Shown here in pieces: positions 54,101 through 64,000 of a stretch of 64,000 nt of DNA. Numbering within the stretch: the first letter of the stretch is position 1; each line of letters opens with the position of its first letter. Under the pieces are notes generated by a model, which did no database searches, had not been told where the DNA came from, and saw only the letters and a program-made list of their open reading frames with translations. The stretch covers positions 1,116,001-1,180,000 of the forward strand of contig CADCXA010000055.1 of NCBI GenBank assembly GCA_902806565.1. Direction: 5' to 3'. The position numbers were made by a program, and so were the translations under genes. This stretch comes from Hypoxylon rubiginosum. Lineage: Eukaryota > Ascomycota > Sordariomycetes > Xylariales > Hypoxylaceae.

Positions 54101-57100
54101 CGTTCAAGCTCTTCCAGATCGTCGACAGGCCGGACCATACAGCTTTAAAGTCATTAACCTCCTCCAAGATTATCGACAGCGAAGACTCAGGACTGGCAGG
54201 GAGATCAAGTGCTTCCTTAGCTTTTGACACCATGTCAAACTCATCTTGCAACTTGGTGATGCGGGCCTCGAATGAGGCGAGGGTGGCAGACGCAATGTCA
54301 GGGGCAATTGTCCCTGACACAGGTTTCTCTGCATTCCATTCTGTCGCGATCTCGGCTATCTTGTCTGTCACAATCCTGTCCTCTGCCACTATCTTCGCCT
54401 TGAGGGCGTCTGTCTGATCTTGGACGATCTTTGCCTTCCTATTCAAGAGCTCGTTAAGGGCTTCCCATGTCGAATCGACCTGTTGAACATCTACCCAGTC
54501 GTTCGGGAAATTGTATCGATTCCGGACGAGAGTAGATTGGCCTTGACGGAATGTCTCAACTTCAGGAGCCCACGCCTTTACCTTACGCTTACAACTTTGG
54601 ACGATGGTAATAAACTGGACAGCTTGCGCGGTAGAGGTAGCTTCAAGGCTCTGCCCTTCTAAGTCTCGTCGAGCTTTTTCAATTTCGGCGTTGACTTCTC
54701 TCATCCTGTTGCCAAGCCGCCCAGCAAACTTCACCAGTATCTCCTGCTGCCACTGGTCATACTTGGAATTGACTTTCATTTGTACTTGCTCGTAGTCAAT
54801 AGTGATGTGGCCAAATGAACGGCTGACGTCGGCGGTGTCGAACGTGGCGCGGGATTTTCGAATCTCCTGTAGTAACTGTAACCACTTTGACAGCTCGTCG
54901 CCTAGAAGCTCGTAAACCTGTTCGGATTGCAGGTCCCAGAGAGATTGGAACTGCAGCCACTTGTCGACATATTCGCTGATGCCTTGCAACTTCTTTTCGA
55001 CCGAGCTGTACACTCTTCCAAGTATGTCAGCGCAATCGCCAGGGAGATCGTTGAATCGGGCTTCTTCATGAACGACAGTGCTTAGCGTCAAGCTCATTTG
55101 GTATCTAGAAGCTTTGATCTTGGGGAGGTTGCAGACAATGCCTATCCAGTTGTGCAGGTGCAAGAACCAGCTGGCTCTGGCAAATTCAAGAGGCGGATCA
55201 AGGTAGATGACCTGGTTTCTCATCGTGATCTCATGGATTAAGTGCTTCATGGCGGGTGCATCTGACTTGAGAGGCTCTCCGGACGGAGCCAACTGCTTCC
55301 TCCGACTAGTCTCGATTCGATCGACGGGGGTGTCGTCTTCGAATGCCTCGATCCACGCCGAGACAGCCCGTTGAAGGCGAGCGAGTAGGGTCAACTTGAT
55401 TCGCTCGTTCATCCTCTCCACCCAGAAACCTAAGTTGACGTACTGCTCCAAGTTCAGTTGGTCAACAGCTGCTTGGATAATCTGCAGACGCGCTTCGAAT
55501 TCGGATGCCTCGTACGGACAAGTGGCTAGTTCCGCTAGGGCCTTTTGGACGTTCAAGTGTATGTTTGCAAGAGTGACAGTTTTCGCCTGGAGAAGGGAAG
55601 CAGCCGCAGCAAATTCTCGGACAAACAAGACGTGCTTGGTCTCACCACCGCGGCTGATCGTGTGCTCAAGGCTGTCATTAGCGAGCGGTGGCTTCTGGTA
55701 TGATTCCCAGGTATTGACGAATGTTTCCCACTTCAGGGGTATACCCTTGGCAACCAAGACATGAACATCATTCTGGTACCCACTCAGCAGGATGGCAACT
55801 TCAGGCAGTTCCGATATCTGTCGAGTCGTCTGCGCAAAAGTCCTTACGCTTTCCATCAGACTGACAGCGTACGGGTATACTCTCTTGGCGTCCTTGGCGA
55901 CATTGTTTACGGAATGAGGCACATTGAAATTTTGCCAGCCAAGGTTACGAGTCTCCTTGAACAACGCAATTATCTGGGCGTCGAAATTGACCGAGAGATC
56001 CAGCGCATTGTTGGCGGCTCTGACCTTGTTGATGTTGAACAGCCGACCGGCGATCGAGATCTTTTTCCGCTTAACATCATTGATCCATGCCGTATAGATT
56101 GCCTGGGTATTGAGCTTCTTCCTGAACAATTCACTCTCGGTTTGTAGTTTTTGCCCTTCCGTATGAAGAGCCCAATCCGAACCCAAAATGTCCTCAACTT
56201 TCTTCATGTAGTTATCGAGTTGACGTTCAATCTGACGCGCCCAGATAATGGCACCGGAGACAGGCGGCAAATCACGCAGCTGGGCCATAGCATGAGCCTC
56301 GGAGTGGCCGTACTGCTGCTTGAAGCGCTCGTGAAGTCCCGAGATAGCTTGCTTCACATTGTCGATAAGCTGGTTCTGATACTCGGCAATAGCACCTCGA
56401 ATCTTAGGTCGCACGAAAAGGGCATTGAACTGAGAGAAAACGCGAAACATCTCGTTCGCGTTCTTCGCCGTCGCTAGGCGGTCTCGTAGTCTGGCAATGA
56501 TTGAGTTCTCTACCCGCGAGGTACGTTCATTGTACGTGTTCTCCGCCTTAACCCATCGTTGAGTGCCCTCTGGGGAAACGTCGAGCAAATCCACATGCTT
56601 CAGTGCCTCCCAAGCCTGCCGAACTTCCTCCACAGCATCTACATCGCCCATTTCTTCGACAAGAGCGACACCGTTCGTCGCTGTCTCCTCGCTGACACCG
56701 TTGACAGTTGATTTCGGGCCAAGAACATTAATGATCGTCCTTTGTAGCTGCTCGTGATTGTCGCGGAAGGTATCGATGTACTTAAGTCGAGCCTGTAACT
56801 CCATATGCTTAGGATTAACCTTGATAGGAATGAACCTCTCCTGCCTTCTACGGGTTGTCTCTCGGGCGATGTTAGTGAATTCCTTGATCTGCCCATCCCA
56901 AGACTTGAAGATTTCATCGGCGGTGGTCATGAGGCTCTTGAAATCTCTATAGTCCAGGTCAACCAGTTCCGAACCCGGGAGGAGACGATGCATAACCTCT
57001 TCCAAGTCAGCCGAGATAGCCTCCACCAAATGTAGAGTCCGCGCTATGGGGTAGTTGCTAAACCGCATCTTCTTGTTCATATGGCCGAAGATCTGGCCGA

Positions 57101-58317
57101 TAGCATCCTGGATTTTCGGCAAAGAAGTCGCCGACAAGAGTTCGTCGAGAGGGAAATCTCGCATAAGCTGGTTGTATTTCTGCACCATCTCCATAGCTTC
57201 CTTCAGACCAGTATCGGCAGTGAAACTGACAGTCGCCTGGAAACGCTTCGCGTGCTTGAGGATCTCTAAAGTTAACATAACTCCTTCGCTCCTCAACTGA
57301 GCTTCGATTCCTTCTAGCGCAGACTCCATCGACAACCAGAAATTGATCTCCTGCGTGGCGGTTCTAGTTACAGGATCTCGAGTGAGCTTCGTGATGGTCT
57401 GTATCGACTTGATCCAACTATTCACTGTTGACTGTAGGTTATTCATGAAGGTACTGTCCGAGAGTAGATGAGCAGGTATTAAGTCGATAGCCGGCCGTGT
57501 GTTACGTGCGGCAGCATCTTCCAGCGCTCCTTGAACAACCGGGTGAAAGGACAGAGATAGCTCGGGGATCTCTACATTCTGCTGCAAGTGAAGCAAGCTC
57601 AACTCGAGTTCCGTCATCCGCTTCTTGGTAACGGGAATGCCCGTCTTCGCATCCACGTCCGCTCGGTTCCTAGCCCCATTCGCAGTCTGCGAGGACTTGG
57701 TGCTCGCATCGAAGTAGGGCGCCAGCGCATTATGAAGAATGGAATGAAGGATTTCGAAGGGAGAGGCGGTAGGGCCCTGTTCACTAACGAGATTAGCAAG
57801 CGAGGCGGTGCCGGGCAGCGTTTGTATCTGGATCTGGGAAGTCAAAGGTAGCGAGGGGTCGATCGCTTGGGGGCGCTTGAGTAGTGCCAGGTAGGCTATC
57901 GTCGTCGGCGAAGAAGATATCTCGGAAGCGATTGTGTACGTGTACGAGACCGGAACTGAGATGTGAATGTTAGCAACGCTTCTCTTGACATTCGTCAGGA
58001 GTAGGCGATAACCCCATACCATTATCGATCGGGCCATCTGGGATATCGACCGATGGCTTCACGTCCTTTTGGACGTAGAGGGCAACATGAGCATCGGTCG
58101 CAAAGCGGGTACACCTCTGGACTGTGTCGCTATAGCTTGCTTTCGAAAGAAGGTTGTCAGTCCTCTCAAGCTCGCCGCGGGTAGCTCCGAGAGCAATGGT
58201 GATAACGGAGGCTAGGTAGTCGACAACCAAAGTCGGGTCGATGGTGATGAAGGACGAAGGGGATATGCCGTTCGTGCCAGGGCTCTGAAGGGCCAAAGGA
58301 GAAGCCACGGCCTCCAT
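45151..58317 (-). CDS. ro-1: cytoplasmic dynein heavy chain
   Basis: Three minus-strand exons (58317-58020, 57955-45654, 45597-45151) encode 4348 aa, as expected for fungal dynein heavy chains. Dynein is the minus-end-directed microtubule motor, used for nuclear migration and retrograde endosome transport in hyphae. The N-terminal ~1900 residues are the tail and linker. Six AAA modules follow, with four intact P-loops: AAA1 GPAGTGKT (~1945), AAA2 GNSGTGKS (~2240), AAA3 GPPGSGKT (~2605) and AAA4 GVSGSGKT (~2945). AAA1 also shows [14 protein letters not shown] and AAA3 has [20 protein letters not shown]. The coiled-coil stalk and microtubule-binding domain come after AAA4 ([20 protein letters not shown]). 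The C-terminal domain ends in the last exon. Intron 1 is 64 nt and intron 2 is 56 nt. Confidence 0.98.
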
Positions 58318-61300
58318 CGTGGCGGTATGTATCGAAGGCTTGGTCGGGGGTTTACAGGGTCGGGAGCATCTCTCGGTGTATTAGAGAAGGGATCCGGTCT
58401 CAGGAGACGGGTTCGCGGAATCAAGAAAAAGGACTATGCTGATTATGTAGGTTGTAAAAAAGGTACAAAGGCGAAAAGAGTGTAAGACCGAAGATGATTA
58501 TTTGTCGTATTGCTCGACCTGCGTCCTGTGTCGTCGTTGGTTTGTTGGGTTGTAATACAGTATACAAAATGAATGGATAGGGCGTGGGCGTGGGCGTGGG
58601 CGTTGAAGTTATTACCAGTCATCTACCATCCACCAATTTTACATAGTACGCGAAGGGACGCCAACAAAGTCGCGACACTAAGAGATAGACTGATACAGGC
58701 ATGTAAATTACGGGGGTGTTCCCTACCTAATTAATTCATTATTCATTCTTATTGGCCCGTCCTGTCACTCTGTCGTGGCTGCCCCGCCATTAAGACCCGT
58801 TTATGTTCCTGACCCCTATATTTTCTGGGATCTCTCCTTTAACACAACTTACGGAGATATTCCCAAGTGTCTCGTAACCTGTCCTGCAACTTGAACACCG
58901 CACCCGCTCATTCGCAGCTCACCTTTATTTCGCCGGTTACATGCATTATATGTTGCTTCAGTATCTTTAATCGTGTGTTGGAATGACTTCATTTCTCATG
59001 CCGGGTTGCGAACCTGTTTTAAATACGACACCTTTCCAAACTTTACGCACATCGCAACTCAGGTACAATACAAGCAAGGAAAAGCTAGAATTGACAGTCT
59101 TTCCAGACTATAATTCATACAGATCATCCTTACAGTACCCAACGTACCGAAGTCCGCCCTCCAAGTAAATCTGAAGCTTCTTATTTCTCCAAGATGGATG
59201 AAACATGTGACAGGCTTTTCAGACGCTTTATTCCGACTAGGCCGGGAAACCCTTGGATGTCAAAATCGGGTTACAACGAGGTAACCATAAACAAAATGGT
59301 CTCTCCTAATTCGACATCAGGTGCCTATGTAGGTATATAAGCTCTCATGTTACCCGGGACACAACAGCTACAATGCTCGTAGCAATAATAACTAGGTACA
59401 GTATGAACATAGCAACTCCAACACCCAACGATATTGTTGTGATTTTAAGCATAATATATATCGCATCTTTTCTTCTTAGACTTAATTAGCCCTCCTACCA
59501 AAGTCTCTAGATTAAGCTGTCAAATTGTATGGTCGCACTGTTCTCCAATAGGCATCACAGGTTTTCTGCAATAAAAAGGTATACTCTAATAGACCTCCAT
59601 AGGAATTGTTACATCTCATGCACTTATAGCATCTGTAAAGGTCGGGAGCTTTAATCCTCAGTCCAATAATAGACTCGGAGATTTTCGTATACATAGTTCT
59701 TCTACACTTGCCTAACTCACTCTCAATATCTACCTGGGTGGAGGTAGTGAGTTTGTTATATTGATAAATGAAAACAGTGTCATAAGAGACAGTTCATGCT
59801 CAGTTGGATGACATCTTAATAATTATATTGAGGGCCGCCATGCCCGAACGATACGTTAAGGTAAACATAACTCCCTTGGGATTCTCAAGTCATGTTGCCG
59901 ACAATGTTATAGGATAAAAGTGCTGGCGATGCTTCGTAAGGCAGCGGGTCGTCGCCCAGGGACATATCAATTATACGGGAGAGGTCAGAATGAAATACTA
60001 TTATCAGATAGATGTCTAGATCAATGGTCCCTTTTCCTATTTGCTGGGGACCCTGCCATGTGACCCAGAGTTGACATATCAAGCCTCCCATCCACCAACT
60101 TTTAATATAAGCCGGAGAAGTTCGTCCGAAACTAGCAAACTAGGAATCATAGAGAACCAGGTAGAATATAATGTCTAAGGGAAAGTTATTAATAGTGAGT
60201 TTTAAATGCTGTCGTCCAATTCACCAACCCATGTGGAGTACGGTATTTCCAGCCCCGTTCTGGGTCCTCGTGGAAAGCCCACCTTTTCGGATACGAAGGG
60301 CGGCCTCGACAGTTGTTCTCGGTGCTTTGACAACTGTTCTCCCGCTTTGGTGTACAACCAGGTGTTACCTTTCAATAGGCCCGGAGCTGAATGAGTTGGC
60401 AGTTGTTTATATGCCTCCGAGGCGGGTTAGATGCTAACAAACACCATCATCAGCCTCAGCAGATGGACTAATAAAGTTCAAGTGGCAACTATCACGTCTT
60501 TACTAGCTCTATCTACGAGGAATCCCGCAAGTCATTCAGCCTCGCAACATGTTCAAGAGTGTCTAGCTATGCGTAACTTAAGCTTTCGAGCTGTTGAATT
60601 AGGCCGACTGCACAGCTTCTCTTCTACATGATGACTTCACTTATCAAGGCAGTTCGTAATGAAGCACCGGCATTCTATCTTAGGTTAATGCCTACGGCTT
60701 TGTGAAATTATATGGTTGGTAGGTATCCAATTTGTAAGCGAACATGTTGGAGTACGACCATTTAATATTCTGAAGCTCAACGCTCGCAGCCATGAGTGTA
60801 CTAGGCAGTTGAGACGAGCATGTGGGATATTATGGTTGCGCTTGTTAATATCAACACTTAAAACTAGACTATGAACACTATCTGTTTAAAAGGGGCGGTA
60901 CCTATCTAGTTGAGTTGGATGTTGCAAGACAACCTGATGATAGCGCTTCAGGGGTTACTAAATTTTCTTAATATGAAAACGCACATCGACAACCACACGA
61001 AAGATTATTATAATGTTCTATGCTTAAGTTAGTTATGGGATTTCATTGATTTTATATGTCACCTTTTCTTGTCATTAAGGAATAATATCCTTTTTACCAC
61101 CATCGTATCTAGAATTGCTAAGTCATCTTAAACTTTTCTAATGATGAGCCATTAGGCAGTGCAAATCAATCACGTATCATGGTGAAAGTGGAAAGTCAAG
61201 CAGAGATATTTAGCTTCGTTAAAGCCATGTTTGATTTGAATCATTTAAATCATACCCATCAAACGCCAGAGTCTAATTTTTTTTTCCCTTTGCCAGTACC

Positions 61301-61533
61301 GAGCGAATCCTTGCCATGCTTGTGTTCATCAAGTCAGATGCAAAGTTGGCGTCCCGTCGAACCCCCCTACCATCAGTAATAAACCCGTGGAAACTCCATA
61401 ACCCCGTTATATGCCACCGGTTCCAGTTGTGAGCCCTCGAGACGCCTATGCTTCCCTTCAAACAAACCAAGACCCTGCCCCAGCATATCTCATTTTCGAC
61501 CCTTTTTAGAAATAATGCAACCTAAAGACCCAT
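58318..61533. other. 3.2-kb intergenic, no supported gene
   Basis: Holds the dynein promoter, with a GGGCGT hexamer array at 58580-58603, and a long AT-rich stretch. A 62-88 codon plus-strand frame at 60171-60437 contains GLDSCSRCFDNCSPALVYNQ but lacks a signal peptide or intron support. The lack of genes over 3 kb in an otherwise dense region suggests decayed sequence. Confidence 0.5.
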
Positions 61534-63399
61534 TTAATTGCTCGGCCCGCCAGGTCCACCGCTGCTTTCGCCGGTGTCGTTGAGTCTTTCCCTTTGCACC
61601 ATAACTCTTTGATTGCATATATCAATGAACATCTCGAATTTTTCGATGATTTTGTCCTTCTCGCGTAACTTCTCCCTCAAATCGTCGAGCTCCTTTTTGC
61701 TCTCATCTTTCACCTTAGCCAACTCCTCCTTGGCTCGGGCAAGCTCCCGCCTGAGGTCTGACCGTATACGTTCCTCGGCACTCGGTGCAGGCTTGCTATA
61801 GATCGCTGGCCGCGATTCAGCGATACCTGCCTCGACCTTTTGTGGGTTTCGATTTATTGCAGCACGGGCATTGTAGATGTCCCGAGGAAGCAGAGGAACA
61901 TGGGGGTTTTGCTGTTGCAAAATCTCCAGCGTTTGGGTAACGCCAATGCCTATAAGTAGTTAATATAAATACCATCCACGGCTTGCAAAGAAAAAAAACT
62001 CACCTGACTCCTTGAGATTTTTGACAGCGGCAACCATCTCGCTATCCAGCTTCCTCGCAGCCGGGTGCAGAAGCGGGCTCTCGCTAGGACCATGGTTGTG
62101 ATGGAGGTGAGCTTGGTCAGGACGATAACGAATCGTCCACTGTGTCCTCTGTTCGATAGCAAAGAAGCCAAACTGGCAATTGCATTTGCGAGATGATGTC
62201 TTCCGTTTCCTGTGCTCCGGACTGACTCGGCTCGGAGGTTTGCCCGCGCGATCACAAACGAAAAGAACCTTCTTTAGACCCGGAACTGTTTTCTTCGACC
62301 GTCCAATGACCACGGCATACCCTACCGATGTGCAATAGGCGAGCACGTGCTTGTGAACTGCCTCTAGACTCGGAAAGCTACCTCCTTCGGGTGGAGCGGA
62401 CATCATCGTCCCCATCGGCGTTCTCGGCACAAAGGGGGTACCTTCGATCAGCTTGGGCGAAATATGGCTGTCTCCCTCCACTGACTCCCCGGCACTATCC
62501 ATATCCACGTCATCATGAGGCTGTGTTTCCGGAGGTGAGACGTGAGCCTCGGGCCGAGGGGCCGGAGGTTGATTCTGCGGCTGAGGAGTCGGCTGTGGTT
62601 GCAGCTGGGGTGGTTGCTGGTGAATTTGAGGAAGAGACTGAGGATGGGTTGGATGTGTCTGTTGGTGAGCTTGGGAATGGGCCTGAGGGTGCGCTTGGGG
62701 ATGTGGCTGAGTATGGTTTTGTGAATGGGCTTGCGGATGAGCCTGAGGGTGGGTCTGAGGATGAGGTTGGTGATGTGGTGGGTTCGGAGATATCAAGTTA
62801 CTGTCGTTCGGTTGGACGGGCTGCGGCGGCGGAACTTGCTGGACCGGTTGAGACTGAATGGGTTGGATCTGTTGCGGTATCGACTGAGTATGGGGTATCT
62901 GCTGAACGGGCTGGGGTGCGGGTTGCGGAACCTGTTGGACAGACTGAACGGGCTGGTTCATGGCCTGCTGGAGATAGGCCATCGAAGCAGAAGGGCCCGG
63001 CTGGGGCTGCATCTGTCGTTGCTGACCACCTCGTTGGTGCTGTTGATGCTGATGTTGATGTTGGCGAACCGCCTGAGCCGCGACTTGGACATGCTGAACA
63101 GACTGAGGCGGCGCGTGTCTCGAATTCCCATTTGGTAGGTTGGGTATGCTGGCGATGTTGGGCACGGGGGAGGGAGTCGTACTCGAGAAGAGATGTTGCG
63201 GGTAGGCAGCCTGCGAGGATTGCTGAGGAGGATACTGCGCGGATTGGTAAGGCGACTGATGTTGTGGCGTCGGAGATGGTTTCGGCGGCGTGGATGAGTG
63301 AGGAGGAGGTTGATATCCGCGTCGGAGTCCATTGGCCTGAGGGAAGCTCAGGCCCGGATGGGTATGGGAGCTAGGCCCGGCCTGGCCCAAGGCGGACAT
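61534..63399 (-). CDS. FAR1/GCM1-type DNA-binding protein with Q/P/H-rich N-terminus
   Basis: Two exons (63399-62004, 61949-61534; phase 1) encode about 603 aa. Residues 1-300 are low-complexity, rich in Gln, Pro and His, with HPQAHPQAHSQ-type repeats. Residues ~341-440 form a FAR1/WRKY-GCM1-type zinc domain: FPSLEAVHKHVLAYCTSVGY, LFVCDRAGKPP, SSRKCNCQFGFFAIEQ, and the His pair in LHHNHGPSESPLLHPAARK. This fold is shared with the N-terminal DNA-binding domain of Mutator-like transposases, but no transposase catalytic domain follows. Instead a coiled coil (RRELARAKEELAKVKDESKK) runs to a Gly-rich C-terminus. It could be a domesticated regulator that forms dimers. The domain call is good; target genes and role are unknown. 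Confidence 0.8.
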
Positions 63400-64000
63400 G
63401 ACGAAGAGAGAAAAGGAAGCCGAAAAAGAAAATAAAAAACAACAGCAGCAAACGCGAGCTACTAAAAGACGGGGAAAAGACGCGACAGGAAGATCCGGAG
63501 AGGCCAGGATACAACAACGTTGAGGCTAGCACCATCAGCTAAGGATGGGATCAATGTGATGTCAATCCTCGACCCTGGCCGTTTGGCAGATTCAACATGT
63601 AAGGGTTAGGTTGACGGTTGGTCTAGACGAAAGTGGTGTCGGGTGTGGAAATATCACGAAGAGATCAACATGATAAGGCTCACCAGGGGGGGGCACACAC
63701 GGGCAGGCTGGCAGGATGGGCTGGATGTGGACGGGAGACGCGGGGGACACGGGTGTGGTTGAAGAGAACTGGTGGAAATCGGATCTCATCAAAGTTTTAG
63801 TGTGGTAAGGGTTTTTTTTTAGGGAGCGGCTGGGGGCTTCTTGCTGGGCTTTTGGCTTCTGGCTTCTTGCTGAAACGACTGGACTTGTTTGGTTCTTGGT
63901 TAGACTGGGCTACCAGGTAGGCAGGTAAGTACTGGGGGGAGTGGGCAGAAGATCGGATCTACCTGTTCTTGTCTGAGGCCTGAGGCGCACTAAGCTGAAC
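63400..64000. other. upstream region of the FAR1-type gene
   Basis: Likely promoter and leader, with A-rich and GT-rich tracts. No further gene is supported before the window ends. Confidence 0.5.

Noticed and set aside
60171..60437. Short plus-strand frame with several cysteines
   Set aside because: No signal peptide, intron or homologue recognised; length is expected by chance in 3 kb of non-coding sequence.
62328..63374. 348-codon plus-strand frame
   Set aside because: Antisense to the Q/P/H-rich exon of the FAR1-type gene; no motif.

Overview
The window is nuclear DNA of a filamentous ascomycete (Pezizomycotina, probably Sordariomycetes; the class is inferred). The evidence is short GT-AG introns of about 50-120 bp with CTAAC/CTGAC-like branch sites, a typical fungal housekeeping gene set, an arginine attenuator peptide in a gene leader, a two-finger SRE-type GATA factor and a DUF3112 membrane protein. 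No bacterial, viral or CRISPR features were seen.

Layout. 0-13 kb is dense and conserved: a 5'-truncated RRM protein (+), a Gcs1-type ArfGAP (+), the electron transfer flavoprotein beta subunit (+), the small subunit of arginine-specific carbamoyl phosphate synthetase (+) with its attenuator uORF, a P-loop nicotinamide riboside/uridine kinase-like protein (+) and an Acinus-like SAP/RRM protein (-). 13-26 kb holds an uncharacterised repeat-bearing protein (+), TYW1 (+), TOM20 (-), EXO84 (+) and the PP2A catalytic subunit (+). 26-39 kb is gene-poor: a DUF3112 seven-helix membrane protein (-), a small single-pass surface protein (+), two uncharacterised minus-strand loci of which one looks broken, a Cys-rich gene fragment, a repeat-bearing relic and a TVP15-like Golgi protein (+). 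39-64 kb contains the siderophore repressor SRE (-), a 223-bp MITE, the cytoplasmic dynein heavy chain (-, 4348 aa, nearly 13 kb) and a FAR1/GCM1-type DNA-binding protein (-).

Functional links. Most neighbours are unrelated housekeeping genes in the usual mosaic of a fungal chromosome arm; there is no biosynthetic cluster. ArfGAP, EXO84, the TVP15-like protein and dynein all act in membrane or organelle traffic, but nothing suggests co-regulation.

The clearest regulatory element is the arginine attenuator uORF at 6113-6443. It is assembled from three exons, so splicing must precede peptide-mediated control. No complete undescribed multi-gene system was found. The best candidates for new biology are the uncharacterised 507-aa protein with two in-frame 12-nt minisatellites, the FAR1-type regulator, the orphan six-Cys fragment and the MITE.

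All exon junctions were placed by eye from splice consensus and reading-frame phase. Protein assignments rest on recognised motifs, not database searches.
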